From NCBI RefSeq assembly GCF_902859745.1, contig NZ_CADIJW010000005.1, positions 62,001 to 126,000 of the forward strand: 64,000 bases of DNA, given 5' to 3'. How positions within the stretch are numbered: the stretch's first letter is position 1; each line of letters starts with the position of its first letter. Of the stretch, positions 36,290 through 45,571 are shown one piece after another. A program made the position numbers and the translations under genes. This DNA is from Achromobacter dolens (GTDB lineage Bacteria; Pseudomonadota; Gammaproteobacteria; Burkholderiales; Burkholderiaceae_B). The notes beneath the pieces were generated by a model that saw only the letters and a list, made by a program, of their open reading frames with translations, was not told the origin of the DNA and ran no database searches.

Positions 36290-37231
36290 ATGCGCCTAGT
36301 TTTCGCCGGCACGCCGGAATTCGCCCGTATCGCCTTCGACGCCCTGCGGGCCGCCGGCCACGACATTCCGCTGGTCATGACCCAGCCCGACCGCCCGGCC
36401 GGGCGCGGGCTCAAATTGACACCGAGTCCCGTAAAGCAGGCCGCGCTCGACGCCGGCATCGAGGTTGCCCAGCCGCGCAGCCTGCGTCTCGATGGCCGCT
36501 ATCCCGAGGAGGCTGCCGAGGCCCGCGCCCTGCTCGAGCGCATCGCGCCCGACGTGATGGTGGTCGCGGCCTATGGCCTGATCCTGCCGCAGTGGGTGCT
36601 GGACCTGCCGCGCCTGGGCTGCCTGAACATCCACGCCAGCCTGCTGCCGCGCTGGCGCGGCGCGGCGCCGATCCAGCGCGCCATCGAGGCGGGCGACGCC
36701 CGCACCGGCGTGACCATCATGCAGATGGACGCGGGCCTGGACACCGGCGACATGCTGCTGGAGCGGGTCGTGCCGATCGGGGCCGAGACCAATGCCGCGC
36801 AATTGCACGACGCGTTGGCGCTGGCCGGCGGCGAGGCGATCGTGGCGGCCTTGGCCGCACTGTCCCAGGGCGGTTTGACGCCGACCCCGCAACCCGAGGA
36901 CGGCGTGACCTACGCCGCCAAGTTGGACAAGGCCGAGGCCGCGCTCGATTGCAGCCAGCCCGCGGAACTGCTGGCGCGTCGCGTGCGCGCCTTCAACCCG
37001 GTGCCCGGCGCCAGCATCCGCCTGCCCGGCCTGGCCGATCCCGTGAAGGTGTGGCGCGCGCAGGCCCTGCCGCAGTCCGCGGCGGCCGCGCCCGGCAGCG
37101 TGCTGCGCGCGCAGGCTGATGGCATCGACATTGCGACCGGCGAGGGCGTGTTGCGCCTGCTTGAGTTGCAGAAGGCCGGCGGCAAGCGCCAGCCGGTGGA
37201 CGTGTTCGTGCGGGGCTGGCAGCCGGCCTGA
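36290..37231 (+). CDS. fmt: Methionyl-tRNA formyltransferase
   Basis: The 313-residue product carries [18 protein letters not shown], the catalytic Asn/His region [20 protein letters not shown], and [13 protein letters not shown]. The C-terminal tRNA-binding domain spans about 205-313. It formylates initiator Met-tRNA. It forms an operon with def. Confidence 0.97.
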   Translation: MRLVFAGTPEFARIAFDALRAAGHDIPLVMTQPDRPAGRGLKLTPSPVKQAALDAGIEVAQPRSLRLDGRYPEEAAEARALLERIAPDVMVVAAYGLILPQWVLDLPRLGCLNIHASLLPRWRGAAPIQRAIEAGDARTGVTIMQMDAGLDTGDMLLERVVPIGAETNAAQLHDALALAGGEAIVAALAALSQGGLTPTPQPEDGVTYAAKLDKAEAALDCSQPAELLARRVRAFNPVPGASIRLPGLADPVKVWRAQALPQSAAAAPGSVLRAQADGIDIATGEGVLRLLELQKAGGKRQPVDVFVRGWQPA

Positions 37232-37256
37232 GGCCGTTCGCCGTTGCCAGGGGGCT

Positions 37257-37283
37257 GGCCGCCGTGGCGCAGGCGGCCTTTCT
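37257..37283 (+). terminator. Probable terminator between fmt and the CYTH gene
   Basis: A 7-bp stem GGCCGCC / GGCGGCC (37257-37263 and 37272-37278) with an 8-base loop is followed by the weak tract TTTCT. Confidence 0.5.
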
Positions 37284-37798
37284 CAGGCGCGCTCGGCCAG
37301 CAGGTCCAGGTAGGCGCCCGACAACAACTGGTCCGGCGCGATCTGCAGGCTGGCGAGCAGCTCATGGGCCTCGGCCATGCCGGCCTCGACGCTTTCGCCG
37401 TCTCGCAGCACGACTTCCAGTTCCAGGAATTCCCCCAGTCCCTCGACCCGATCCAGGTGGATGCGGGTGCGGCCGGCCATGAATAGCAGGCGCTGCTTGC
37501 GCACGCGGCCGATCACGTCATAAGCCAGCCCCAGCGCGTCGCGCAGGGTATCGGGCGAGGCGGTCGGTGAAATGACGTAGAAGCTTTCCTTGGGGCCGGC
37601 CTCGTCGGCGCGGCGGTAGAAGATCAGTTCGCCCTTGCCATCGGCGAACACGCGCAGCTTGAGCCGGCCGTCAGGGCAGGCGAAGAAGGTGTCGTCCTGC
37701 GCGATGGCGATCGGAGCCTTGCCCGACAGCGCGGCGGCCAGCGATTCGAGGGCCGCCAGGCTGGCGACCCTTGCCTTGATTTCGACGTTGCGGGCCAT
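37283..37798 (-). CDS. CYTH-domain protein (class IV adenylate cyclase/thiamine-triphosphatase fold)
   Basis: The 171-residue product has the CYTH start motif MARNVEIKARV (ExExK-like), RLKLRVFADGKGELIFYRRA and LDRVEGLGEFLELEVVL, the expected alternating charged beta strands of the triphosphate tunnel. The fold binds metal and triphosphates and includes class IV adenylate cyclases, thiamine triphosphatases and tripolyphosphatases; the substrate cannot be assigned. Last gene of a tight minus-strand cluster, 26 bp after the HAD gene. Confidence 0.88.
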   Translation of the reverse strand: MARNVEIKARVASLAALESLAAALSGKAPIAIAQDDTFFACPDGRLKLRVFADGKGELIFYRRADEAGPKESFYVISPTASPDTLRDALGLAYDVIGRVRKQRLLFMAGRTRIHLDRVEGLGEFLELEVVLRDGESVEAGMAEAHELLASLQIAPDQLLSGAYLDLLAERA

Positions 37799-37824
37799 GG
37801 GGGTGTCCTTGTCGGGGCGCAGTG

Positions 37825-38451
37825 TCAGGCCAGCGCGGCGGGCAGTTCGGCGACCTGCATGAACAGCTCGTCGGGGCCGCGGTCGCGCAGCGCGTCGACG
37901 TGGTTGTAGCCCCAGGCCACCGATCCCACGCGCACGCCGGCCTTGCGGGCCGCGTCGATGTCGCGCATCTCGTCGCCCACCAGCAAGAAGCGTTCCGGCG
38001 GGGTGTCGTGGCGCTGCAGCAGGCGCTCGATCTTGGCGGCCTTGCCGAACAGGTCGGTGCCGCATTCGTAGTCGTCGAACAGCGCCGCGGTCTCCGGCCC
38101 GAGCACGCGCTGCACGTTTTCCAGCGAGTTCGAGCTGACCACCGCCAGCCGCAGCCCGCCCGCCTTCAGTCGGGCCAGCGCGTCCGGAACGCCATCGAAC
38201 AGGCGCACGCTGGGATCGATCTCCTGCATCAGCGTGCGCACGTGCGCCATGATGGCGGGCAGTTTCCACAGCGGGATGCCCAGAAACTTCAGGATCTCGC
38301 CGGCGTCGCGGTGGCGCAACTGGTCGCGCTCGGCGGCGTCGATCTTGCGAAAGCCGTACTTGTCGGCCACCGTGTTGAGGATGGAATTGAACCAGGGCAT
38401 GGTGTCTGCCAGGGTTCCGTCGAAATCAAAAGCTGCGATGTCGTATTTCAA
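37825..38451 (-). CDS. HAD-family hydrolase (phosphoglycolate phosphatase-like)
   Basis: The 208-residue product carries DFDGTLADTMPWF (nucleophile and acid Asp), VVSSNSLENVQRVLG, and LLVGDEMRDIDAARKAGVRV with a helical cap between. Family members dephosphorylate small phosphorylated metabolites. There is no good ATG: a longer ORF from 38517 overlaps the upstream gene by 47 bp with an unconserved leader. I therefore chose TTG 38451 (LKYDIAAFDFDGTL), which leaves a 19-bp gap. The ribosome-binding site is weak. Confidence 0.82.
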   Translation of the reverse strand: MKYDIAAFDFDGTLADTMPWFNSILNTVADKYGFRKIDAAERDQLRHRDAGEILKFLGIPLWKLPAIMAHVRTLMQEIDPSVRLFDGVPDALARLKAGGLRLAVVSSNSLENVQRVLGPETAALFDDYECGTDLFGKAAKIERLLQRHDTPPERFLLVGDEMRDIDAARKAGVRVGSVAWGYNHVDALRDRGPDELFMQVAELPAALA

Positions 38452-38470
38452 GAAAAAATCCGATGCCGAT

Positions 38471-39031
38471 CTACATGGGGTGAAGCAGATACTGCACCAC
38501 CGGCGCCAGGTCTTCAAGCGGCGGGGCGCCGGCGACGACGCGCTGGGCGTTGGTCCAGGGATAGTCCAGCGCGAGCAGCCAGCCGAACACCGCGTCGGTG
38601 GCGGCGGGGGGCAGCGTCACCATGGTCTCGATGGTAATGGTCAGGTGAGTCGCGCGGTATGGCTCCGGCTGGAAGGTCCAGGCGTAGCGGCCACAGCCCA
38701 CGCGCACGTTGCCGGTGGCCTTCTCTGTCATGCCGACGATCCAGTCACAGGAATAGTCGGACAGGCGCGCATCGGTCTCGGGCCGCGCCAGGTAGAAGGT
38801 GTAGACGTTGTCGTAGGTCTGGCCGAACTTGCGCACCAAGGTGTCGGTGATCGCGGCCAGGCCGTGGGATTCGGGCGGAAACGCGATGGCCTGCGTGCGC
38901 AGCGCCATCTTCAGCACCGCCTGCGGCGCGAAGGCGCGCGCCATGTAGTGTGGGCGGTTTTCGTCCTTGGCGTGGAAGTAATCGCGCAATACGGACTCGG
39001 TGCTGGCGGGGAACGACGAACCGTTGGACAT
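38471..39031 (-). CDS. NTF2/SnoaL-like protein of unknown function
   Basis: The 186-residue product starts MSNGSSFPASTESVLRDYF. It looks like an alpha+beta cone (SnoaL/NTF2-like): HAKDENRPHYMARAFAPQ, then YTFYLARPETDARLSDYSCD and a tryptophan-rich sheet. Such folds act as small enzymes or ligand-binding proteins; I cannot name the function. A good ribosome-binding site AAGGAAAG sets the start. It lies 23 bp after the LOG gene and 19 bp before the HAD gene. Confidence 0.75.
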   Translation of the reverse strand: MSNGSSFPASTESVLRDYFHAKDENRPHYMARAFAPQAVLKMALRTQAIAFPPESHGLAAITDTLVRKFGQTYDNVYTFYLARPETDARLSDYSCDWIVGMTEKATGNVRVGCGRYAWTFQPEPYRATHLTITIETMVTLPPAATDAVFGWLLALDYPWTNAQRVVAGAPPLEDLAPVVQYLLHPM

Positions 39032-39054
39032 TGCGGGGCTTTCCTTGGAGCGGG

Positions 39055-39657
39055 TTAGGGGGCGCGATGCTCGGGCTTGACGGGCTCGAACCACTTGGAG
39101 ACGTTGGGCGGCTCGTAAATGGCGTAGCGGTCCAGCAGCGTCGCCGGATCGCTTTCCACCACCAGCATGTCGCGGTGCTGCGGGCGCATGAAGGCTTCGT
39201 CGACGGCATGGTCGACGAACTGCATCAGCGCGTCGTAATAGCCGGCGATATTGAGCAGGCCGCAGGGCTTGCTGTGCATGCTGAGCTGGGCCCAGGTCCA
39301 GACCTCGAAGAACTCTTCCAGCGTGCCGGCGCCGCCGGGCAGCGCGATGAAGCCGTCGGCCTTCTCCATCATCATGGCCTTGCGCTCGTGCATGCTCTGC
39401 ACCAGGTGCAGCTCGGTCAGGCCGCGATGGGCCTGTTCCTTTTTCTGCAGCAGTTCCGGGATCACGCCGATCACGCGGCCGCCGCCGGCCAGCACCTCGT
39501 TGGCGATGACGCCCATGATGCCGACGACCGAGCCGCCGTAGACCAGGCCGAGGTCGCGCTTGACCAGTTCACGGGCCAGCACGCGGGCCTGCTCCAGGTA
39601 TTCGGGGCGCGCGCCGGGATTGGAGCCGCAATACACGCAGATGTTCTTCAGGGTCAT
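39055..39657 (-). CDS. LOG-family protein (cytokinin riboside 5'-monophosphate phosphoribohydrolase/YgdH-like)
   Basis: The 200-residue product carries ICVYCGSNPGARPEY at the N-terminus, YGGSVVGIMGVIANEVLA, and the LOG signature MHERKAMM with PGGAGTLEEFFE. LOG enzymes hydrolyse nucleoside 5'-monophosphates to base and ribose-5-phosphate. First gene of the minus-strand cluster LOG, NTF2-like, HAD, CYTH. The ferritin-like gene starts divergently 228 bp away. Confidence 0.93.
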   Translation of the reverse strand: MTLKNICVYCGSNPGARPEYLEQARVLARELVKRDLGLVYGGSVVGIMGVIANEVLAGGGRVIGVIPELLQKKEQAHRGLTELHLVQSMHERKAMMMEKADGFIALPGGAGTLEEFFEVWTWAQLSMHSKPCGLLNIAGYYDALMQFVDHAVDEAFMRPQHRDMLVVESDPATLLDRYAIYEPPNVSKWFEPVKPEHRAP

Positions 39658-39730
39658 ATGAAGCTACTTGTTGTCGGGCCCGTTACAGATTGCGTCATGG
39701 GCCGTCCGGGAAGCCGATAGTTTACGAGAA

Positions 39731-39756
39731 GCGCCGGGCGGGTTTTTACCCGGCGC
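39731..39756. repeat. Inverted repeat GCGCCGGG-N10-CCCGGCGC in the LOG/ferritin divergent region
   Basis: Perfect 8-bp arms (39731-39738 and 39749-39756) enclose a T-rich loop. It lies between two divergent genes, so it is not a conventional terminator. Function unknown. Confidence 0.5.
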
Positions 39757-39885
39757 ACGAAAGCCGGATCCGGCGCCATGGGCAATGTTTGGACACAGCA
39801 TCTTTTCGTACGCCCGGTAGACTGGGTTGTTCGGAACGACTGGAAGTCCAGCGTCGTATTGCCAACCCCACAAGGAGCTAACGAT

Positions 39886-40446
39886 ATGGAAAACACGACC
39901 CGTAACCAAGACAAGGCGAGCCGCCCCTTCGACATGGATGTGAAGGCGATCCGCGCCAAGGCGCGCCAGGATATCGAGTCCGGCGCCGTCACCGACACTT
40001 ACCGTGCCGACCGCCAGACCGTGCTCAAGCTCCTGAACGAGGCGCTGGCCACCGAGATCGTCTGTGTGCTGCGCTACAAGCGCCACTTCTTCATGGCCCG
40101 CGGCCTGAACGCCGAGCCGGTGGCCGCGGAATTCGCGGAGCACGCCGCTCAGGAACAGGATCACGCCGACAAACTGGCCGAGCGTATCGTGCAACTGGGC
40201 GGCGAGCCCAACCTGTCGCCCAAGGGCCTGCTCGAGCGTAGCCATTCCGAGTACGTCGAGGGCTCCTCGCTCGAGGAGATGATCAAGGAAAACCTGATCG
40301 CCGAGCGTATTGCCATCGACAGCTACCGGCAGATGATCGAGTACATCGGCGAGCAGGATTCGACCACCCGTCGCCTGCTGGAGGAAATCCTGGCGGTCGA
40401 GGAAGAGCACGCCGACGATCTGTCTGATTTCCTGGCCAAGCATTAA
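39886..40446 (+). CDS. Ferritin-like (bacterioferritin-type) protein
   Basis: The 186-residue all-helical protein has the di-iron ligand pattern ALATEIVCVLRYKRH, EHAAQEQDHADKLAERI, LIAERIAIDSYRQM and AVEEEHADDL, spread over four helices. This supports an iron-binding ferritin-like/bacterioferritin role in storage or detoxification. It has a hydrophilic N-terminal extension, and no heme methionine could be assigned. AAGGAG precedes ATG 39886. Confidence 0.85.
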   Translation: MENTTRNQDKASRPFDMDVKAIRAKARQDIESGAVTDTYRADRQTVLKLLNEALATEIVCVLRYKRHFFMARGLNAEPVAAEFAEHAAQEQDHADKLAERIVQLGGEPNLSPKGLLERSHSEYVEGSSLEEMIKENLIAERIAIDSYRQMIEYIGEQDSTTRRLLEEILAVEEEHADDLSDFLAKH

Positions 40447-40462
40447 GGCCCGTCAGCGGTCG

Positions 40463-40492
40463 ATGGCGCACCGTGGGCCGGCGGTGCGCCAT
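40463..40492. terminator. GC-rich hairpin after the ferritin-like gene
   Basis: A perfect 11-bp stem ATGGCGCACCG / CGGTGCGCCAT (40463-40473 and 40482-40492) with an 8-base loop lies between convergent genes. It lacks a U-tract, so it is a possible Rho-assisted or mRNA-stabilising hairpin. Confidence 0.45.
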
Positions 40493-40518
40493 GGGGCTGC
40501 GCGTCCCGCCCGGGTTGT

Positions 40519-40905
40519 TCAACCCTGGCGCGCGGCAGCCGCGTCGTGGCGGCGCGCCGCCGCATCCAATTGGGCATGGTGGCTTTCGGCCCATCGATCC
40601 AGCGCCACCAGCGCCACATTCAGCGACTTCCCCAGTTCGGTCAGGTGATAGCGCACATGTGGCGGCACCGTGCGCATGTCCTCGCGCAGGACCAGTCCGT
40701 GGCGTTCCAGTTCGCGCAGTGTCTGCGTCATCATCTTCTGCGAGATTCCGTCGAGCTTGCGCAGCAGCTCATTGTTGCGCAGCGGGCCATGCGCGAGCGC
40801 GGGCAGCACCAGCGGTACCCATTTGCCGGAGATCAGTTCGAGCGCGCGGCGCGATGGACAGGCGGCGTCGAAGACGTTGCCTGCGGAAGCGGGAGAGACT
40901 GCCAT
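40519..40905 (-). CDS. HxlR-family transcriptional regulator
   Basis: The 128-residue single-domain winged helix has CPSRRALELISGKWVPLVL, LDGISQKMMTQTLRELERHG and RYHLTELGKSL, the HxlR signature with the N-terminal cysteine (Cys16). HxlR proteins often sense electrophiles or quinones through that cysteine. It is divergent from a SugE-type SMR gene with 95 bp between, so it is probably that gene's regulator. Confidence 0.92.
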   Translation of the reverse strand: MAVSPASAGNVFDAACPSRRALELISGKWVPLVLPALAHGPLRNNELLRKLDGISQKMMTQTLRELERHGLVLREDMRTVPPHVRYHLTELGKSLNVALVALDRWAESHHAQLDAAARRHDAAAARQG

Positions 40906-40920
40906 GGGGTGCCCTTCATG

Positions 40921-40954
40921 GTTACCAATAGGTGCGTACTTGTGCCTGGGTAAC
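40921..40954. promoter_or_regulatory. Inverted repeat GTTACC-N22-GGTAAC between hxlR and the SMR gene
   Basis: Arms at 40921-40926 and 40949-40954 are centred in the divergent control region. The right arm overlaps a -10-like TAACTAT for the SMR gene. Candidate HxlR-type operator. Confidence 0.4.
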
Positions 40955-41000
40955 TATAGGCCCTAAGCTGGCCGCATTCCAATAACGAAGGGAGGCCGGG

Positions 41001-41318
41001 ATGGCCTGGTGGATCCTGTTGGCCGCGAGCGCGGTGGAAATCGTGATGGCGCTGGCGTTGAAGTACGCGGACGGCTGGACGCGGTTCTGGCCCAGCGCCA
41101 TCGGCATCGCCGCGGCGCTGGGCAGTATCTTCCTGCTGACGCTGGCGATGCGGCACCTGCCCGCGGGCACCGCTTACGCCGTGTGGACCGGCATCGGGTC
41201 CGTGGGCATCACGCTGCTGGGGATCCTGCTGTTCGGCGATTCGCCGTCCGTCGCGCGCCTGGCGTGCATTGCGTTGATCGTGGGCGGCGTGGCGGGCCTG
41301 AAACTGCTGGAGGCCTGA
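41001..41318 (+). CDS. SMR-family transporter, SugE/Gdx-type (guanidinium exporter-like)
   Basis: The 105-residue product has four membrane helices. It carries the proton/substrate glutamate Glu13 (AASAVEIVMALALKYADG) and the SugE/Gdx hallmark GTAYAVWTGIGSVG rather than the EmrE-type sequence. Gdx proteins export guanidinium against protons; some relatives export quaternary ammonium. A strong AGGGAGG precedes the ATG. I see no guanidine riboswitch fold in the 95-bp leader, so control is probably by the divergent HxlR regulator. Confidence 0.88.
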   Translation: MAWWILLAASAVEIVMALALKYADGWTRFWPSAIGIAAALGSIFLLTLAMRHLPAGTAYAVWTGIGSVGITLLGILLFGDSPSVARLACIALIVGGVAGLKLLEA

Positions 41319-41340
41319 ACCGGGCCGCGGGCCTTTCGCC

Positions 41341-41360
41341 CCGGCGGCCGATGCCGCCGG
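41341..41360. terminator. GC-rich hairpin between SMR gene and rimO
   Basis: A perfect stem CCGGCGGC / GCCGCCGG (41341-41348 and 41353-41360) with loop CGAT lies between convergent genes. There is no U-tract on either strand. Confidence 0.4.
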
Positions 41361-41371
41361 CCTCATGACGC

Positions 41372-42688
<1,317 letters not shown>

Positions 42689-42839
42689 GGAATACCTCGG
42701 TGGGCGCGAGCCGGCGCCAGTGATCAAATACTGCGCAATTCTAGCGCGGCAGGGCGGGGGGCCGTTATTTTAGCGGGTTGCCGGGGGCGATTCCCGGCTG
42801 GTGTGCGTCCCTAATATCCGGGCAGGGCGACGTCGGGCG

Positions 42840-43472
42840 TCAGGCGCCGCTGCGGCGGTACAGCGCCAGGGTGCCGGCCAGCCCGATCATGAGCGAGCCA
42901 CAGACCCGGTTCAGCCAGCGCAGGCCCGAGCCGCGAAAGGCCCGCACCAGTTGCGCGCCCAGGGTGGCGTAGGCCAGCATGGTCAGGATGTTCATCAGCG
43001 CCAGCACCGCAGCCACGGTGGCGTATTGCGGCAGCAGGGGCGCCTGGGTATTGATGAACTGCGGCAGGAAGGCGGACATGAACAGCAATGCCTTCGGGTT
43101 GGTCAGCGCCACCACGAAGCTGCGCAGGCCCAGCTTGAGGCCCACCGGCCGGGCGGCGCCGGGTTCGGCGGCCGGCAGCACCAGCGCGGCGTCCGAGCGC
43201 AGCATCTTCCAGCCGAGATAGGCCAGGTAGGCGGCGCCCGCCCACTTGATGACATGGAAGGCGACCTCGGAAGCGGCCAGCACCACGCCCAGGCCGGAAG
43301 CCACCGCGCCCACCAGGATGAAATCCGCCATTACCGCGCCGCCCATGCCCCAGCAGGCGGTGCGCACGCCGTGGCGCGAGCCGTTGCTCATGGCGAGCAG
43401 GACGGTCGGGCCGGGCGTCACGATGGCGACGGCCGAGGCCAGGATGAACAGCAGCAGCGTGGCGGTGGACAT
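42840..43472 (-). CDS. LysE/RhtB-family amino-acid exporter
   Basis: This 210-residue membrane protein has about six helices and the N-terminal LysE motif AVAIVTPGPTVLLAMSNGSR, plus ALTNPKALLFMSAFLPQF. It is a likely exporter of an amino acid or homoserine lactone-like compound; the substrate is unknown. Monocistronic between rimO and rsmB. Confidence 0.92.
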   Translation of the reverse strand: MSTATLLLFILASAVAIVTPGPTVLLAMSNGSRHGVRTACWGMGGAVMADFILVGAVASGLGVVLAASEVAFHVIKWAGAAYLAYLGWKMLRSDAALVLPAAEPGAARPVGLKLGLRSFVVALTNPKALLFMSAFLPQFINTQAPLLPQYATVAAVLALMNILTMLAYATLGAQLVRAFRGSGLRWLNRVCGSLMIGLAGTLALYRRSGA

Positions 43473-43602
43473 GGCGGGCTCCGAGGCAGGCGGCCAGTGT
43501 GACGCGCCCGGCGCGGTTCGTCCAGCGCTCCCCGCGAGGCCGTCGACGGGGCGGCAGCCCGCGCCGGGCTACCATAGCGGTCTTGTCCTTTGATTTGCTG
43601 CC

Positions 43603-44940
43603 ATGTCCACGCGTTCCGATACCCCCCATCTGGCTCCCCCGCTTTCCGCCGTTTTGCTTGCCAGCGCGCGCGTGGTGGAGGACGTCCTGGAAGGCCGCTC
43701 GATGACCGATGCCCTGGCCGACGTCGATGGCGCCCTGCGCCCCGCGGCGCAGGCGGTGTCGTTCCACGCGATGCGCTACCTGGGCTGGGCCGATGCGGTC
43801 GGCCGCGAACTGGTGCAGCGCTATCCCAATGTGCTGTTCGAATCGCTGCTGCTGGTCTCGCTGACGCTGCTCAAGGCCGAGGGCGAGGCCGCTGCCGGCC
43901 TGCCGGGCATGCCGGTCTACGCGCCCCACACCGTGGTGGACCAGGCCGTCACGGCCGCGTCCTCGACCCGTTCCCTCGGGGCGTTCAAGGGCCTGCTCAA
44001 TGCCTGCCTGCGCCGTTTCCTGCGTGAGCGGGCGGCGCTGGAGGCCGCCGTGGCCGACAGCCCCGAGGCCGAATGGAACCATCCGGGCTGGTGGGTCAAG
44101 CAATTGCGCGTGGCCTATCCGCAGCAGTGGCAGGAGATCCTGCGGGCGGCCAACGTGCCGGCGCCGCTGACCCTGCGCGTCAATCGCCGCCGCGCCAGCC
44201 GCGAGCAGGTCCTGGCCGCGTTCCAGGACGCGGGCCTGGCCGCCGACACGGTGGGCCAGGCCGGCCTGGTGCTGGCCACGCCGCGGCCGGTGGCTCAACT
44301 GCCCGGTTTCGCCGAAGGGTGGTGGTCGGTGCAGGACGCCGGCGCCCAGTTGGCCGCCGAGCTGCTGGCGCCGCAGGACGGCATGCGGGTGCTGGATGCC
44401 TGCGCCGCGCCGGGCGGCAAGACCGCCCACCTGCTGGAGCTGGCCGACATCGACCTGCTCGCCCTGGACGCCGACGCCGACCGCCTGACGCGGGTCGGCC
44501 AGAACCTGGACCGCCTCGGCCTGGCGGGCGAGCATGTGCGGCTGCAGGCCGCCGACGCCGCCGACCTGGACGCCTGGTGGGATGGCAAGCCCTTCGACGC
44601 GGTGCTGGCGGACGTGCCGTGCACCGCCTCGGGCATCGTGCGGCGTCATCCCGACATCCGCTGGCTGCGCCGCGAGAACGATGTGCGCCGCACCGCCACG
44701 CTGCAGGCGCGCATCCTGGACGCGCTCTGGCGCACGGTCGCGCCCGGCGGCCGCCTGCTGTACGTGACCTGCTCGATCTTCCCGATCGAGGGCACGCGCC
44801 AGGCGCTGGAGTTCCTGCAGCGCCACCCCGAGGCCCGGCGCCTGGACGCGCCCGGCCAATTGCTGCCAGTTGCGGTCGATGCAACACCCGCGGCGCAACG
44901 CGATGGATTTTTCTACGCCTTGTTTGCCAAGCAGTCCTGA
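43603..44940 (+). CDS. rsmB: 16S rRNA m5C967 methyltransferase RsmB
   Basis: The 445-residue product has an N-terminal NusB-like domain (about 10-150) and a Rossmann methyltransferase domain with VLDACAAPGGKTAHLLEL, DVPCTASGIVRRHPDIRW and TCSIFPIEG (catalytic Cys). It modifies C967 of 16S rRNA. It heads the rsmB-DUF4390-ntrY-ntrX-trkA-trkH order found in many betaproteobacteria. Confidence 0.95.
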   Translation: MSTRSDTPHLAPPLSAVLLASARVVEDVLEGRSMTDALADVDGALRPAAQAVSFHAMRYLGWADAVGRELVQRYPNVLFESLLLVSLTLLKAEGEAAAGLPGMPVYAPHTVVDQAVTAASSTRSLGAFKGLLNACLRRFLRERAALEAAVADSPEAEWNHPGWWVKQLRVAYPQQWQEILRAANVPAPLTLRVNRRRASREQVLAAFQDAGLAADTVGQAGLVLATPRPVAQLPGFAEGWWSVQDAGAQLAAELLAPQDGMRVLDACAAPGGKTAHLLELADIDLLALDADADRLTRVGQNLDRLGLAGEHVRLQAADAADLDAWWDGKPFDAVLADVPCTASGIVRRHPDIRWLRRENDVRRTATLQARILDALWRTVAPGGRLLYVTCSIFPIEGTRQALEFLQRHPEARRLDAPGQLLPVAVDATPAAQRDGFFYALFAKQS

Positions 44941-44980
44941 ATCGCCAAGAATAGGGGGCATGACGGGGTTTCGGTGTCGT

Positions 44981-45571
44981 ATGTCCATCATTTCACGGTT
45001 ATTTCTGGGGTTATTGTTCGCAACTGCCGCGCTGTCGTTGGTGCCGGCCGGTCAGGCACACGGGTCCGAACCGAAGGTGGTGCGCGTCGAACCGGTCGTG
45101 CGTGGCGACAAGCTTGAAATCGACGCCGACATCGAGTTCGAACTGAACCAGCAACTGCGTGACGCCGCCCAGCGTGGCGTACCCCTGTACTTCACTGCCG
45201 ACCTGACCATCACGCGCGAGCGTTGGTGGTGGTTCAACAAGTCCCTGGTCGACACCTCCCGCACCTGGCGCGTGATCTACAACGCGCTGACGCGCCAGTG
45301 GCGTGCCGGGGTCGGCGAGCTGTCCTTCCCGGTGGCGTCGCTGGACGACGCAATGAGCGTCATCCGCCATGTGCGCAACTGGCAGGTGGCCGATGCCGAC
45401 GATTTCGACGAGGGCGTGGTCTATGGCGGCCAGTTGCGGCTGCGGCTGGACACTTCGCTGCTGCCCCGGCCGTTCCAGGTCAATGCCCTGAACAGCAGCT
45501 CCTGGGTCCAGGGCACGCCGTGGACCGATTTCTCGTTCTCGCTGGGTGACAAGGAGAAAGACCCCTCATGA
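44981..45571 (+). CDS. DUF4390 exported protein
   Basis: The 196-residue product has a signal peptide (LFLGLLFATAALSLVPAGQA) and the DUF4390 core: FELNQQLRDAAQRGVPLYFT, ADLTITRERWWWFNK, RTWRVIYNALTRQWR. Function unknown; its fixed position just before ntrY suggests an accessory to that histidine kinase. Its stop overlaps the ntrY ATG (ATGA). The start could also be ATG 44960, seven codons upstream; neither has a well-spaced ribosome-binding site. Confidence 0.88.
   Translation: MSIISRLFLGLLFATAALSLVPAGQAHGSEPKVVRVEPVVRGDKLEIDADIEFELNQQLRDAAQRGVPLYFTADLTITRERWWWFNKSLVDTSRTWRVIYNALTRQWRAGVGELSFPVASLDDAMSVIRHVRNWQVADADDFDEGVVYGGQLRLRLDTSLLPRPFQVNALNSSSWVQGTPWTDFSFSLGDKEKDPS

Noticed and set aside
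40906-41000. Guanidine riboswitch upstream of the SMR transporter
   Set aside because: The leader is too short and none of the conserved elements I know could be recognised; the palindrome fits a protein operator better.
42811-44991. 726-codon minus-strand open frame opposite rsmB and overlapping the LysE gene in another frame
   Set aside because: It reads through a recognised methyltransferase in reverse and through the LysE gene out of frame; no conserved motif.
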